Positions 47,401-55,159 are shown, numbered from the stretch's first letter. The stretch is DNA of 64,000 nucleotides from an uncultured Verrucomicrobiota bacterium (GCA_903838675.1 CAILZI010000126.1:143082-207081), one strand, 5' to 3'. Notes: generated by a model from the sequence alone, not told the origin. Numbers and translations: made by a program.

Positions 47401-48105
47401 AGCCATCCCGAAATGCTGGACTACCTCGCCGCGCGTTTCATGCAGGACGGCTGGTCTCTCAAGAAGCTGCACCGCCTCATCATGCTCTCCAGTGTGTACC
47501 AGCAAAAAAGCGATGACCACCTGCTCCATGAGAAGCTGGACCCTGACAACCGGCTGCTGTCAAAAATGAACCGCCAGCGGCTCGACTTCGAATCGATGCG
47601 TGACACTCTGCTGCTGGTGGCGGGCGATCTTGATCCTGCCTTTGGCGGGCGTTCGGTCGACATGATGAAGCCGCAGGAGCGCAGCTTTGGCCGCAGTCGT
47701 CGCACGGTTTATGGCACCATAGACCGCAACGACCTGCCCTCGCTCTTCCGCGTCTTCGATTTCGCCAACCCTGATCTGTCCACGGCACAGCGCGACACCA
47801 CCACCGTGCCGCAGCAGGCGCTCTTCTTTCTCAACAGCCCCTTCGTCATGGCACAGGCCTGCACCCTGGTGAACCAGCCCGCGTTTCAACGGCTCAAAGA
47901 CGAGACCGGGCGGATTCGCCATCTTTACCAGAGCATCTATCAACGCGATCCTTCCTCGGAAGAAATCCAGCGCGGCCTGCGCTTCCTCCAGGCCACACCC
48001 GCATCGACTGCCGCCGAGGAACCCAACCGCAAGCAGGCACTCACTCCGCAGGAACGCTATGCCCAGGTGCTGCTGATGTCGAATGAGCTGATGTTTGTGG
48101 ATTGA
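44416..48105 (+). CDS. Esterase - PSC1 cytochrome c - DUF1549 - DUF1553 fusion protein
   Basis: 1229 residues from ATG 44416, preceded by GAGGA at a good distance; an ATG at 44386 is less likely. Order: signal peptide (to about residue 30); alpha/beta-hydrolase (about 35-305) with nucleophile GTSSGG, acid region HGDADEAVP and His in NAGHKWPD; Ala/Pro linker; PSC1 haem domain with CYQCH and a Met/Pro-rich 'LRMPPDDK'; DUF1549 (about 455-660) with a second CxxCH, CARCHDHKYDP; DUF1553 (about 930-1210) with RVWLHHFGAGLV and RDTTTVPQQALFFLNSP. The C-terminal three-domain unit is standard in Planctomycetes and Verrucomicrobia; the esterase fused in front is not one I know as standard. It probably acts on a periplasmic polymer with electron transfer. 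Confidence 0.9.
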   Translation: MQRSHLKKACWLWLALWLVVLTIASNTTAQELSRERDLVYGRKFGMALTMDVWKPAKPNGIGVIFLVSGGFKSGMELVSNERFGSVVLKPFLDRGQTVFAVSHSALPKFSVIEIVPDIHRAVRFIRTHATDYGVAPDRLGIMGTSSGGLLALTIATGGKPGDPASKDPVDRASSRVQAAACFCPGSDLVNYGGGRSVVERDPIKSAAMFGVQDKSAVEQITMLREMSPVTSVNKDTPPILIIHGDADEAVPYEQSERFVAKLAENNVPHQLITRKNAGHKWPDMNKDDVLRADWFDKHLQPAVAKNTAVAAAAPPLTAAPPAVSEAKGVEFFESQIRPLLADKCYQCHSRESKKAKGGLLLDSQEGLLKGGESGDLFVTGDLDHSLLIKAVRYQDKDLRMPPDDKQLTKAQVAALEAWVKMGAPLPRGNVKEDKIKAAASKHWAFQPVTQPAVPTVKKQGWVQSPVDAFILAKLEAAGMEPTAAADKRTLIRRATYDLIGLPPTPEEVAAFVADPSSNAFATVVDRLLESKHYGERWGRHWLDVARYASNDSPYAFTYRDYVIRAFNDDLPYDQFLVQQMAADQLAPGGDKQALAGLGFLTVGRQFENNFNDTLDDRIDVVTRGTMALSVSCARCHDHKYDPIPTRDYYSLHGVFASSATPDELPIIGTDPDPKAYEDYLAKRKPLQAKWDDFIRKQETDVLTQHHQQTALCLLLSRDEAKRAELNGEDFGLSDRKILRTGSSRWVNALEQMDPKADPIFSPWFAFAALPTAEFAERAKVLSARLALSSLTRPLNSLVIHALAGVPPTSLRDVAERYGKLLNEVEKRWEERQRCAAKDQSPHLADEEALHQVFHGKDSPGSLPPEVIRTLYNVPAMMQIGPLRAQLTRLDATHPGAPQRAMALVDSPQPKNSQVFIRGNPNRLGEEVPRQFLEILSGDKRQPFTHGSGRLELARAIASRDNPLTARVMVNRVWLHHFGAGLVTTPDDFGLRSDPPSHPEMLDYLAARFMQDGWSLKKLHRLIMLSSVYQQKSDDHLLHEKLDPDNRLLSKMNRQRLDFESMRDTLLLVAGDLDPAFGGRSVDMMKPQERSFGRSRRTVYGTIDRNDLPSLFRVFDFANPDLSTAQRDTTTVPQQALFFLNSPFVMAQACTLVNQPAFQRLKDETGRIRHLYQSIYQRDPSSEEIQRGLRFLQATPASTAAEEPNRKQALTPQERYAQVLLMSNELMFVD

Positions 48106-48245
48106 CCGGGCTAACTCATCCAGCCTCTCCTTTTCGCACCTGTTCCGGTCCTTTTGTGCTGCTCAGCGGCAGTTTCCCCTGCGCAGCCCGTTTCATGGCC
48201 AAAGCTCGGCGAAAGGCCGCAGCACTCGCCGCGTAGTCTTGGGCC

Positions 48246-49274
48246 ATGATTCGCACCCTGCTCTTCGTCGTAGGCGCTTCCGCGCTGCTCTCCCTCAATG
48301 CCAGCGCCCAGCATATCCGCGCCGGCATCATCGGCCTGGACACCTCACATGTGCTGGCCTTCACCAAGACGCTGAACGAAACACCGCAGAAGCCGGAGGT
48401 CATGGGCGTGCATCTCGTCGCCGCGTTTGCGCAGGGCTCGAAGGACATCCCGTCCAGCACACAGCGCGTGCCGGAGTACACCGAGAAGGTCAAGGCCTTG
48501 GGCGTGGAGATCGTGCCCAGCATCCATGAACTGCTCGACAAAGTGGACGTCGTCTTCCTCGAATCGAACGACGGCCGCGTGCACCTTGAACAGGTGCTGC
48601 CCTGCATCGAGGCGCACAAGCCGGTCTTCATCGACAAACCCATCGCGGGCACCTTGGTGGATGCGATCAAGATTCTCGAAGCCTCCAAGAAGGCCTGCAT
48701 TCCTGTATTTTCCTCGTCCTCCCTGCGCTTTGGCAAAGGCACGCAGGCCGTGCGTGAAGGCAGCATCGGCAAGGTGAAGCAGGCCAGCACCACCAGCCCC
48801 GCCAGCCTGGAGGAGCACCATCCTGATCTGTTCTGGTATGGCATCCACGGTGTGGAATCCCTCTTCACCGTCATGGGCACCGGCTGCCAGAGCGTGAAGC
48901 GCGGCAGCATCACGGAGGAAGTCACCACCGTGGACAAGGTCACCAAGCAGGAAACCAAGCAGACGGTCAGCCGCATCACCGTCACCGGCACCTGGGAAGG
49001 CGGCCGCACCGGCACTTTCACCGAAGCCAAAGGCTATGGCGGCAAAGCCGTGGGTGAGAAGGGTGAGGCCGCCATCGGCACCTACGACGGCTATGATCCG
49101 CTGCTCTACTCCATCGTGCACTTCTTCCGCACCGGCGTGGCCCCTGTGACATCTGAGGAGACGCTCGAAATCTACGCCTTCATGGAAGCCGCAGACGAGA
49201 GCAAGCGCCGCAACGGCGCCGAGGTCACCCTCAAGGAGGTGATGGACAAAGCGCTGGCCGAAGCACACAAATAG
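48246..49274 (+). CDS. Exported Gfo/Idh/MocA-family oxidoreductase
   Basis: 342 residues. Signal peptide MIRTLLFVVGASALLSLNAS then AQ. A Rossmann-type start follows (IRAGIIGLDTSHVLAF), with FLESNDGRVHLEQVLPCIEA and the family's 'KPVFIDKPIAG' (EKP-like Lys). The usual GxGxxG is replaced by GIIGLDTSH, seen in a subset of PVC proteins with uncertain cofactor use. An exported position for a nucleotide-dependent fold suggests either retention of NAD(P) on export or a non-redox role. It is 140 bp after the fusion protein gene, so membership of that operon is uncertain. TAGTCT sits 6 bp before the ATG. Confidence 0.82.
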   Translation: MIRTLLFVVGASALLSLNASAQHIRAGIIGLDTSHVLAFTKTLNETPQKPEVMGVHLVAAFAQGSKDIPSSTQRVPEYTEKVKALGVEIVPSIHELLDKVDVVFLESNDGRVHLEQVLPCIEAHKPVFIDKPIAGTLVDAIKILEASKKACIPVFSSSSLRFGKGTQAVREGSIGKVKQASTTSPASLEEHHPDLFWYGIHGVESLFTVMGTGCQSVKRGSITEEVTTVDKVTKQETKQTVSRITVTGTWEGGRTGTFTEAKGYGGKAVGEKGEAAIGTYDGYDPLLYSIVHFFRTGVAPVTSEETLEIYAFMEAADESKRRNGAEVTLKEVMDKALAEAHK

Positions 49275-49348
49275 CCGCACTTCCGGGCAGGAGGGCCGTA
49301 TTACAGGAATGATGCAAACGCCGCAGCAACGAGTCTTTGTATCCGTGG

Positions 49349-49384
49349 TTTGAGTTGTGAAAGAGTCTCTTTCTTTCGCTCAAA
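49349..49384. promoter_or_regulatory. Nested palindrome upstream of the HtrA gene
   Basis: An inner palindrome GAAAGAG-T-CTCTTTC (49359-49373) lies inside outer arms TTTGAG (49349-49354) and CTCAAA (49379-49384). It is 86 bp upstream of ATG 49470 and could be an operator or a structured leader. Confidence 0.5.
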
Positions 49385-49469
49385 TATGTTCAACATTCCT
49401 CGTGTCGCCACGTCTGAAAGACATGCACTCCCCCGCAGCCGCTGAAAAAAACCAAACCCAAACTCCCCC

Positions 49470-51170
49470 ATGAAGACTCAACCACGCTTCCGCATCGCGA
49501 TCACCTGCGCCGGCATGCTGGCGGCAGTAGTGCCCAGTATTCAGGCTCAAGTGCCGCTGCTGCCACCAGCGGACCCGAAAGCTCCTGGTGCTCCTTCGGC
49601 GCCTGGTTCAGCGACTGCACCTGCAGATTTCGCTGCCAAAATTGTCAAGGATGCCAGCCCACTGCCGAATAACGGCCTGTTGCAGTTGAGCTACGCCAAC
49701 GTGGTCGAAAAGATCCTGCCCAGCGTCGTCACCATCACCTCCTCCACTCCGATCAAGACTCCGGAGGTGGATCAGATCCCTCCTCAGCTCCGTCCGTTCT
49801 TCTACCGCTTCTTTGGCGCCCCTGGCGGCGGCTCAGACCCCTTTGGCGGAATGAATGAAGATGACGAGCCCCCACCCAATCCGCGCCGCCGCGGCCAGCA
49901 GCCTCCGCGCCAGCAGCAACCGCCCCCTGAGGATGAGTCCCATCAAGAGAAAGGTATCGGCTCCGGCATGATCATCACCGCAGACGGCTACATCATCACC
50001 AACAACCACGTCGTGGCCGATGCCAAAAAGATTGAGGTCGAGGTGGACAACAATGGCACCACCAAAACCTACCAGGCCAAAGTGATCGGCACGGACCCAC
50101 TTACCGATGTCGCCCTCATCAAGATCGAAGCCTCCGGCCTCAAACCCGCCACGCTGGGAGACAGCTCCAAGCTCCGCGTCGGTGACATCGTGCTCGCCGC
50201 AGGTGCGCCGATGGAGCTCAGCCGCTCCGTCAGCCAAGGCATTGTCAGCGCGCTGGGCCGCAGCAATGAAGGCATCGTCGGCAAGGGCAATGGACGCGGC
50301 GGCCGCGTCCAGGGCTACGAAGACTTCATCCAGACCGACGCCTCCATCAATCCCGGCAACTCCGGCGGACCGCTGGTGGACGGCTTGGGACGCGTCGTCG
50401 GCATCAGCACGGCCATCCTCTCCCGCACCGGCATGAATGCCGGCATCGGCTTTGCCATCCCGATCAACATGGCGCTTCACATCGTAGAAGACCTGCTGGA
50501 CGACGGTGCCGTGCAGCGCGGTTTCCTCGGCGTGCAGATCACCGACCTCGACGGAGCCCTGGCGGAGCGCTTGGGCTTTAAAGAGCAGGGCGGCGCAGTT
50601 GTTATGATGGTTGGCGCGGGTTCCCCCGCAGAAAAAGCCGGCATCCAGCTGGAGGACATCATCGTGTCCATCAACAATCAGCGCGTGGACAGCAGCAGCC
50701 GTCTGCGCCTCATCGTCAGCGGCACCAAGCCCGGCAGCCAGATCCCCATCGACGTCATGCGCGGAGGCAAACGCCTGACCATGAACGCCACGCTTGAAGC
50801 CCTCCCAGAAGAGGCACTGTCTGAAATCAGCGGCTCCCGTCTCACGCCACGGCCAGGAGCCGGTGGTCCGGCCAAGGAAAGCATCGGTGAACTCGTCAGC
50901 GGCGTCACCATCCAGACTCTCACCCCAGCGCTGCGAGAGCGTCATGACATCCCGAACGGTGTGAACGGCGTCATCGTCACCAAGGTGGATGCCGACAGCC
51001 GTGCCGCCGCCATGGGCGTGGAAGAAAACGACGTCATCTCCCACGTGAACCGCAAGCCCGTCGCCAACGTCGCCGAGGCCCGCACCCTGGCCAAAGGCAG
51101 CGACAAGACCGTCCTCCTCCGCGTCTGGCGCAAAGGCGACACCATGTTGCTCATGATCGGCAACAACTGA
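49470..51170 (+). CDS. HtrA/DegP-family periplasmic serine protease
   Basis: 566 residues. Signal peptide to about residue 26 (AQ), then a Pro/Ala-rich spacer and a Pro/Gln/Arg-rich insertion (about 131-157) in the loop before the catalytic domain. The chymotrypsin-like triad is His180 (ITNNHVV), Asp213 (LTDVALIKI) and Ser298 (GNSGGPLVDG). Two PDZ domains follow (about 350-435 and 470-560; GAGSPAEKAGIQLEDIIVSI and VEENDVISHVNRKPV). The role is degradation or refolding of damaged envelope proteins. The nested palindrome upstream and the intrinsic terminator downstream mark it as a single-gene unit. No Shine-Dalgarno is seen. Confidence 0.95.
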   Translation: MKTQPRFRIAITCAGMLAAVVPSIQAQVPLLPPADPKAPGAPSAPGSATAPADFAAKIVKDASPLPNNGLLQLSYANVVEKILPSVVTITSSTPIKTPEVDQIPPQLRPFFYRFFGAPGGGSDPFGGMNEDDEPPPNPRRRGQQPPRQQQPPPEDESHQEKGIGSGMIITADGYIITNNHVVADAKKIEVEVDNNGTTKTYQAKVIGTDPLTDVALIKIEASGLKPATLGDSSKLRVGDIVLAAGAPMELSRSVSQGIVSALGRSNEGIVGKGNGRGGRVQGYEDFIQTDASINPGNSGGPLVDGLGRVVGISTAILSRTGMNAGIGFAIPINMALHIVEDLLDDGAVQRGFLGVQITDLDGALAERLGFKEQGGAVVMMVGAGSPAEKAGIQLEDIIVSINNQRVDSSSRLRLIVSGTKPGSQIPIDVMRGGKRLTMNATLEALPEEALSEISGSRLTPRPGAGGPAKESIGELVSGVTIQTLTPALRERHDIPNGVNGVIVTKVDADSRAAAMGVEENDVISHVNRKPVANVAEARTLAKGSDKTVLLRVWRKGDTMLLMIGNN

Positions 51171-51188
51171 GGTGCTGATGATTTATTT

Positions 51189-51224
51189 GCCCGCGTGTGC
51201 CGCTCAGCATGCGCGGGCTTTTTT
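51189..51224 (+). terminator. Rho-independent terminator after the HtrA gene
   Basis: Stem GCCCGCG (51189-51195) with CGCGGGC (51212-51218), followed by six T residues (51219-51224). Confidence 0.85.
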
Positions 51225-51258
51225 GTGTCTTCATAATTCATACTTCATCATTTTATTT

Positions 51259-52053
51259 ATGCTCTACGACGCCCACAATCACCTCCAGGACGACCGGCTC
51301 GACCCGTGGCGAGCAGAAATCATCGCCATATTGCCGCAGACCGGGCTGGCGGAGATGATCGTGAACGGATCCTGCGAGGAAGACTGGTCCGCAGTCTCAG
51401 ACCTCGCGCGCCAGCATTCTTGGATACGCCCCGCCTTTGGCCTGCATCCTTGGTACGTCAAAGAACGCATGAGCAACTGGACCACCAAGCTGCGACAGCT
51501 CCTGCTCGATCATCCCCACGCTGTGGTTGGTGAGATCGGTCTCGACCGCTGGATTGAAAACCCGGACATCGACACCCAGCTCGAATGCTTTCGCGCACAG
51601 CTCGCCCTCGCCGTGGAGCTCGATCGTCCCGCCACCATCCACTGTCTGCGCGCCTTCGGGCTTCTGGAAGAAACCCTGCGCAACTGCACGCTGCCAAGGC
51701 GCGGCTTCCTGCTGCATTCATATGCCGGCCCTGCCGAGATGATCCCGCAGTTCGCCGCATTAGGCGCACGCTTCTCTCTATCGCCCTACTTCGGCCATCC
51801 GCGCAAAGCCGCCCAACTCGCCGTCTTCAAAGCCGTGCCGCTGGACCGCCTCCTCGTCGAAACCGATGCCCCGGACATGTGGCCACCGGATGAGCTGAAT
51901 CCGCACCCGCTGCACTCTGCTGAAGGCTCCGCGCTCAATCATCCCGCCAACCTGAGCGTGAGCTATGATCTGTTGGCACAGGTCCGCAGCATGCCTGTGG
52001 ATGAATTGCAAGGCGTCATCGCAGCCAATTACAACGCACTCTTTACGTTCTAA
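51259..52053 (+). CDS. TatD-family metal-dependent hydrolase
   Basis: 264 residues from ATG 51259 (MLYDAHNHLQDDRL), the standard start with the HxH metal site; the frame upstream crosses the terminator. Further motifs: VVGEIGLDRW (Glu), TIHCLRAFG (His), GFLLHSYAGPAE (His) and LLVETDAPDMWPP (Asp). TatD enzymes are TIM-barrel nucleases active on DNA ends or D-Tyr-tRNA; the exact substrate here is unknown. The region just upstream is AT-rich, with CATCAT placed 7 bp before the ATG. It is followed by pyk after 53 bp. Confidence 0.92.
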   Translation: MLYDAHNHLQDDRLDPWRAEIIAILPQTGLAEMIVNGSCEEDWSAVSDLARQHSWIRPAFGLHPWYVKERMSNWTTKLRQLLLDHPHAVVGEIGLDRWIENPDIDTQLECFRAQLALAVELDRPATIHCLRAFGLLEETLRNCTLPRRGFLLHSYAGPAEMIPQFAALGARFSLSPYFGHPRKAAQLAVFKAVPLDRLLVETDAPDMWPPDELNPHPLHSAEGSALNHPANLSVSYDLLAQVRSMPVDELQGVIAANYNALFTF

Positions 52054-52090
52054 GTCTTGCGCGGCAGCAAGACAGGGCCAACGCTGGCCC
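52054..52090 (+). other. Two adjacent hairpins between the TatD gene and pyk
   Basis: GTCTTGC-gcggca-GCAAGAC (52054-52073) begins directly after the TatD stop codon, and GGGCCA-ACGC-TGGCCC (52075-52090) follows after one base. There is no T run, so it may be a processing, leader or repetitive element and not a terminator. Confidence 0.5.
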
Positions 52091-52106
52091 GTCACCTGCT
52101 TTCATT

Positions 52107-53525
52107 ATGCCCTCCATGCGCAAAACCAAAATCCTCTGCACTCTCGGCCCCGCCACGGAGAGTCCTGAAGTCCTTGCCAATCTCATCGCCAAAGGTGCCG
52201 ACGTCATCCGTCTGAACATGAGCCACGCCTCACATGACTGGGTGCGAACGGTTTATGCACGTGTACGGGAGGCCGCCGCCGCCTCCAAACGCGAAATCGC
52301 CGTCCTCATGGACCTAACCGGCCCCAGCATCCGCACCGGTGATGTGGAGCAGCCCTGGCAGCTTCAGGTTGGAGACACAGTCGAGTTCCGCTGCAAGTCA
52401 GACATTCCAGGTACCACGCCCTATTCCGTCAGTGTGAACTACCCGGAGCTGGGCAAAGACCTCAAGGTCGGCGACACCATCATGGTGGATGGCGGCATGA
52501 TTCAGGTCAAGGCCACCGAAGTCTCCACCCTCCGGGTCATCGGCACCGTCATGACCAAGGGCGAGATGAAATCCCGCCGCCACATCAATCTCCCTGGCGT
52601 ACCCGTGCGCCTGCCGCCCCTCACGCAAAAAGACTACGCCGACCTCGATCTCGGCGTGGAACTGGGCGTCGATTTCTTCGCCCTCAGCTTCGCCCGTGAG
52701 CCCGGCCACTTGCAGCATCTGCAGCTCCTGCTTGAGCAGAAGCAGAGCAAGGCGCGCGTCATTGCCAAAATCGAAAACCAGCAGGCAATCGATAATATCG
52801 ACGCGCTGGTTGAAGCCTCCGGCGGCATCATGATCGCCCGTGGTGACCTGGGCAGCGAGTGCCCCATTGAAGACCTGCCGATTATCCAGCGCCAGATCGT
52901 CGAACGCTGCTCCTACCATGGCCGCAAGGTCATCGTGGCCACGCAGATGCTTGAGAGCATGATCGAAAACCCCGTGCCGACGCGCGCGGAAGTCACCGAC
53001 ATCTTCAATGCCGTCATCGAACAGGTGGACTGCGTCATGCTCAGCGGTGAAACCAGCGTGGGCCGCTACCCGGAAAAATGCGTGGAAGTGCTGGACACCG
53101 TCATCAGCCGCATTGAACAGAAGTATCCCTCCGGCCGCTTCGCCAGCGATGCCCCGCTCAAGACCAACAAGCACAAGACCGTCAAGGCCGCCATCCTGCT
53201 TGCCAACAGCATCCCCGGCAGCAAGCTCCTTGTTTTCACCATCCGTGGTGTCATGGCGCATCTCCTCGCCCATCAGCGCCCCGAGTTCGCCCCAATCTTT
53301 GCCTTCACGCCCAATCTGCACGTCAGCCGTACGCTCGTCACCGCCCGTGGCGTTAACCCCTTCGTACTGCAGTTCGCCGAAGGCGACCCCGAGGAAGGCA
53401 TTCGCAACGCCCTGGAACTCCTGCGCCGGGAAAAGCTCATCAAGCACGGGGATCCGCTCGTCATTCTCAGTGACGCGCTCTATGATGGCATCAATGTCGA
53501 TGCCATCCTGCTGCGCGAGGCTTGA
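52107..53525 (+). CDS. pyk: Pyruvate kinase
   Basis: 472 residues, cytosolic. Motifs in order: KTKILCTLGPATESPE, IRLNMSHASHDW, LMDLTGPSIRTG, a B domain (about 75-165), VIAKIENQQAIDNID (catalytic Lys), IARGDLGSECP and VATQMLESMIENPVPTRAEV. The C-terminal effector domain covers about 345-470. It converts phosphoenolpyruvate and ADP to pyruvate and ATP, the last step of glycolysis. The 'D-L-T-G-P' at the place of D-T-K-G-P in PykF is a usual PykA-like variation. The first ATG (52107) is used; a Met three codons on is possible. It lies downstream of the TatD gene with two hairpins between. Confidence 0.96.
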   Translation: MPSMRKTKILCTLGPATESPEVLANLIAKGADVIRLNMSHASHDWVRTVYARVREAAAASKREIAVLMDLTGPSIRTGDVEQPWQLQVGDTVEFRCKSDIPGTTPYSVSVNYPELGKDLKVGDTIMVDGGMIQVKATEVSTLRVIGTVMTKGEMKSRRHINLPGVPVRLPPLTQKDYADLDLGVELGVDFFALSFAREPGHLQHLQLLLEQKQSKARVIAKIENQQAIDNIDALVEASGGIMIARGDLGSECPIEDLPIIQRQIVERCSYHGRKVIVATQMLESMIENPVPTRAEVTDIFNAVIEQVDCVMLSGETSVGRYPEKCVEVLDTVISRIEQKYPSGRFASDAPLKTNKHKTVKAAILLANSIPGSKLLVFTIRGVMAHLLAHQRPEFAPIFAFTPNLHVSRTLVTARGVNPFVLQFAEGDPEEGIRNALELLRREKLIKHGDPLVILSDALYDGINVDAILLREA

Positions 53526-53577
53526 AAGCGCGCTGGAACTCCCGCAAATTAGGCCGGAACCAGCCGTACTCCTGACC

Positions 53578-54360
53578 ATGCGTTCCTTCCGCCTGATTTT
53601 TCTTTCCTTCCTCATCGCCCCCATGGCGCTGGCGGACACCCGTATATTCGTCAGTCTCGCGGGAACGCTGCTGGAGGCGGAGATCACCGCTGTCTCAGGT
53701 GACAATGTGACCCTGAAGCGCAGCAGCGATCAGCAGACCCTCGTCGTCAAAATCAAGACTCTCTGCAAGGAGGACGGCGCCTACATCGCAAACTGGCAGG
53801 AGCAGCACCCAGATCAGACTACCGCCCCTGCGCCTGCAGCCCTGGGAACCTCAGCGCCGGCGCAAAAATACCGTCTGGTCTGCCAGACTCTGCCAGCCAA
53901 GAGCAACCGTGGCCCTGCCGACAGCGACACCCGGGTTTTCGAGTACACCTACAACTTCAATCTCAGCAATCAGGAGGTGAAACGCGACCTGCAAAACGCC
54001 CGCGGACTGGCCCTCACCCTGGGCAAAAGTGTCGCTGAACCCAACGGTGACCTCATCGTTCTGCAAAAAGAGGAATTCGACGTCAATATCCGATCGCAAT
54101 CCAAAATGGTGTATTCCACCCAGCCGGTACGCCTCACCTACAGTCAGGATCCGAGCTCGCCCTCCGGGGTGAAAAACTATGGCTACGTCCTCATCATTCG
54201 TGATGCCGCAGGGAACATGCTCCTCGTGGAGGCCAGCCCCGACGCCAGCTCCAGATTCATCAAGGAAATTCTCGCCATCACCCAAGTGCCCTGCGTCGTG
54301 GACCGGGATTTCAAGCCCCGGTCCAAAACGGAAGTCCCGATGAGTTACATCAGCTTCTGA
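53578..54360 (+). CDS. Exported SHD1 (SLA1-like) domain protein
   Basis: 260 residues from ATG 53578. MRSFRLIFLSFLIAPMALAD is a signal peptide. Residues about 20-75 (RIFVSLAGTLLEAEITAVSG, then DNVTLKRSSDQQTLVV) match the SHD1/SLA1-homology beta domain that is very common in exported PVC proteins. The rest (YRLVCQTLPAKSNRGPADSD, EYTYNFNLSNQEV) is a beta-rich domain I do not recognise. Binding of a ligand or partner is the inferred role. It follows pyk by 52 bp. Confidence 0.75.
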   Translation: MRSFRLIFLSFLIAPMALADTRIFVSLAGTLLEAEITAVSGDNVTLKRSSDQQTLVVKIKTLCKEDGAYIANWQEQHPDQTTAPAPAALGTSAPAQKYRLVCQTLPAKSNRGPADSDTRVFEYTYNFNLSNQEVKRDLQNARGLALTLGKSVAEPNGDLIVLQKEEFDVNIRSQSKMVYSTQPVRLTYSQDPSSPSGVKNYGYVLIIRDAAGNMLLVEASPDASSRFIKEILAITQVPCVVDRDFKPRSKTEVPMSYISF

Positions 54361-54376
54361 GGCCGGGAGCGCGGGC

Positions 54377-54532
54377 CTACTTTTCCATCAGCAGCAGCAC
54401 GCCCGCCACGATGGCTAGAATGGGTACCACGATGCTCAGCGCACCGAGTGTGATGCCAAAGGCTCCCATGAAGCCGACGAGGATGAGATAAATGGCCAGC
54501 GCAAGCAGGCCACGGTTTTTGGTGATGTTCAT
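54377..54532 (-). CDS. Small membrane protein (51 residues)
   Basis: ATG 54532 to TAG 54377 encodes MNITKNRGLLALAIYLILVG followed by a second hydrophobic stretch ending in LLLMEK. Two membrane helices with a short basic N-terminus. It lies 33 bp downstream of the L,D-transpeptidase gene on the same strand, so both are likely on one transcript. Function unknown; tiny proteins of this kind are widespread and often missed. Confidence 0.6.
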   Translation of the reverse strand: MNITKNRGLLALAIYLILVGFMGAFGITLGALSIVVPILAIVAGVLLLMEK

Positions 54533-54565
54533 AAGGTTTTAGCGGTTTGAGTCCAAAGGGTTGGT

Positions 54566-55120
54566 TCACGGTTCAATGGTCACGGGCGTCCCCACCTCCA
54601 CCGAGCGGAAAAATGCGGCGGCCATGAAGCCCGGCATGCGAATACATCCGTGCGAGGCCGGGTAGCCGGGCAAATACCCTTCATGCATGCCGGTACCGCC
54701 AACGATGCGCATGAAGTACGGCATTTTCGCCCCATCATAGCGCGCTCCTTTGGGTCGGGGGTCCTTGCTGGTGTCCACATCCTTTTGGATCAAGTTTCCT
54801 TCGGCATCCACGTAATCGCCGAACAAGGAGGAAACATGGTTGAGGTCCTTTTGAATGATGTGAAAATTTCCCGTCACGGTGTTGCGCCCTTCACGCCCCG
54901 ATGAAATGCGCGACATGCCGGCCAGCTGCCCGTCCTTGTAAAAAAAGGCGCGCTGCTGTGAGAGGCTGATGCGGACGGACGGGCTGCCAAACATGGTGTC
55001 TCCATTCCAAAATGACTCCTCGGTGGCAACGGGTGGCGGTGGCTGGGCGCAGCCTGTACCGAGAAACAGGAGGGCGGCGGTGAAAAGGAAGGAACAGCAG
55101 TGGATGAAGGCAGGGGGCAT
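54566..55120 (-). CDS. L,D-transpeptidase (YkuD) lipoprotein
   Basis: 184 residues. Lipobox LGTGC with Cys24. The YkuD domain covers about residues 48-180: VRISLSQQRAFFYKDGQLAG at its start and the active-site block GMHEGYLPGYPASHGCIRMP, with catalytic Cys in SHGCIRM and the upstream His. It makes or exchanges 3-3 cross-links in peptidoglycan or attaches proteins to it; the lipid anchor places it at a membrane facing the periplasm. Gly/Pro-rich start of mature protein (AQPPPPVATEE) is a linker. Confidence 0.92.
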   Translation of the reverse strand: MPPAFIHCCSFLFTAALLFLGTGCAQPPPPVATEESFWNGDTMFGSPSVRISLSQQRAFFYKDGQLAGMSRISSGREGRNTVTGNFHIIQKDLNHVSSLFGDYVDAEGNLIQKDVDTSKDPRPKGARYDGAKMPYFMRIVGGTGMHEGYLPGYPASHGCIRMPGFMAAAFFRSVEVGTPVTIEP

Positions 55121-55159
55121 GGCGGGCTGATGTTACAGAGCAATCCTTGTCGGCACGAC

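Noticed and set aside
48195..48236. 13-codon basic mini-frame (MAKARRKAAALAA) just before the oxidoreductase gene
   Set aside because: Could be an upstream peptide, but composition is what this GC-rich stretch gives by chance and no second feature supports it.
49833..51044. 403-codon minus-strand frame opposite the HtrA gene
   Set aside because: Antisense shadow of high-GC coding sequence; no plausible domain.
52398..53705. 435-codon minus-strand frame opposite pyk
   Set aside because: Antisense shadow; runs across the pyk stop into the next gene and has no domain.
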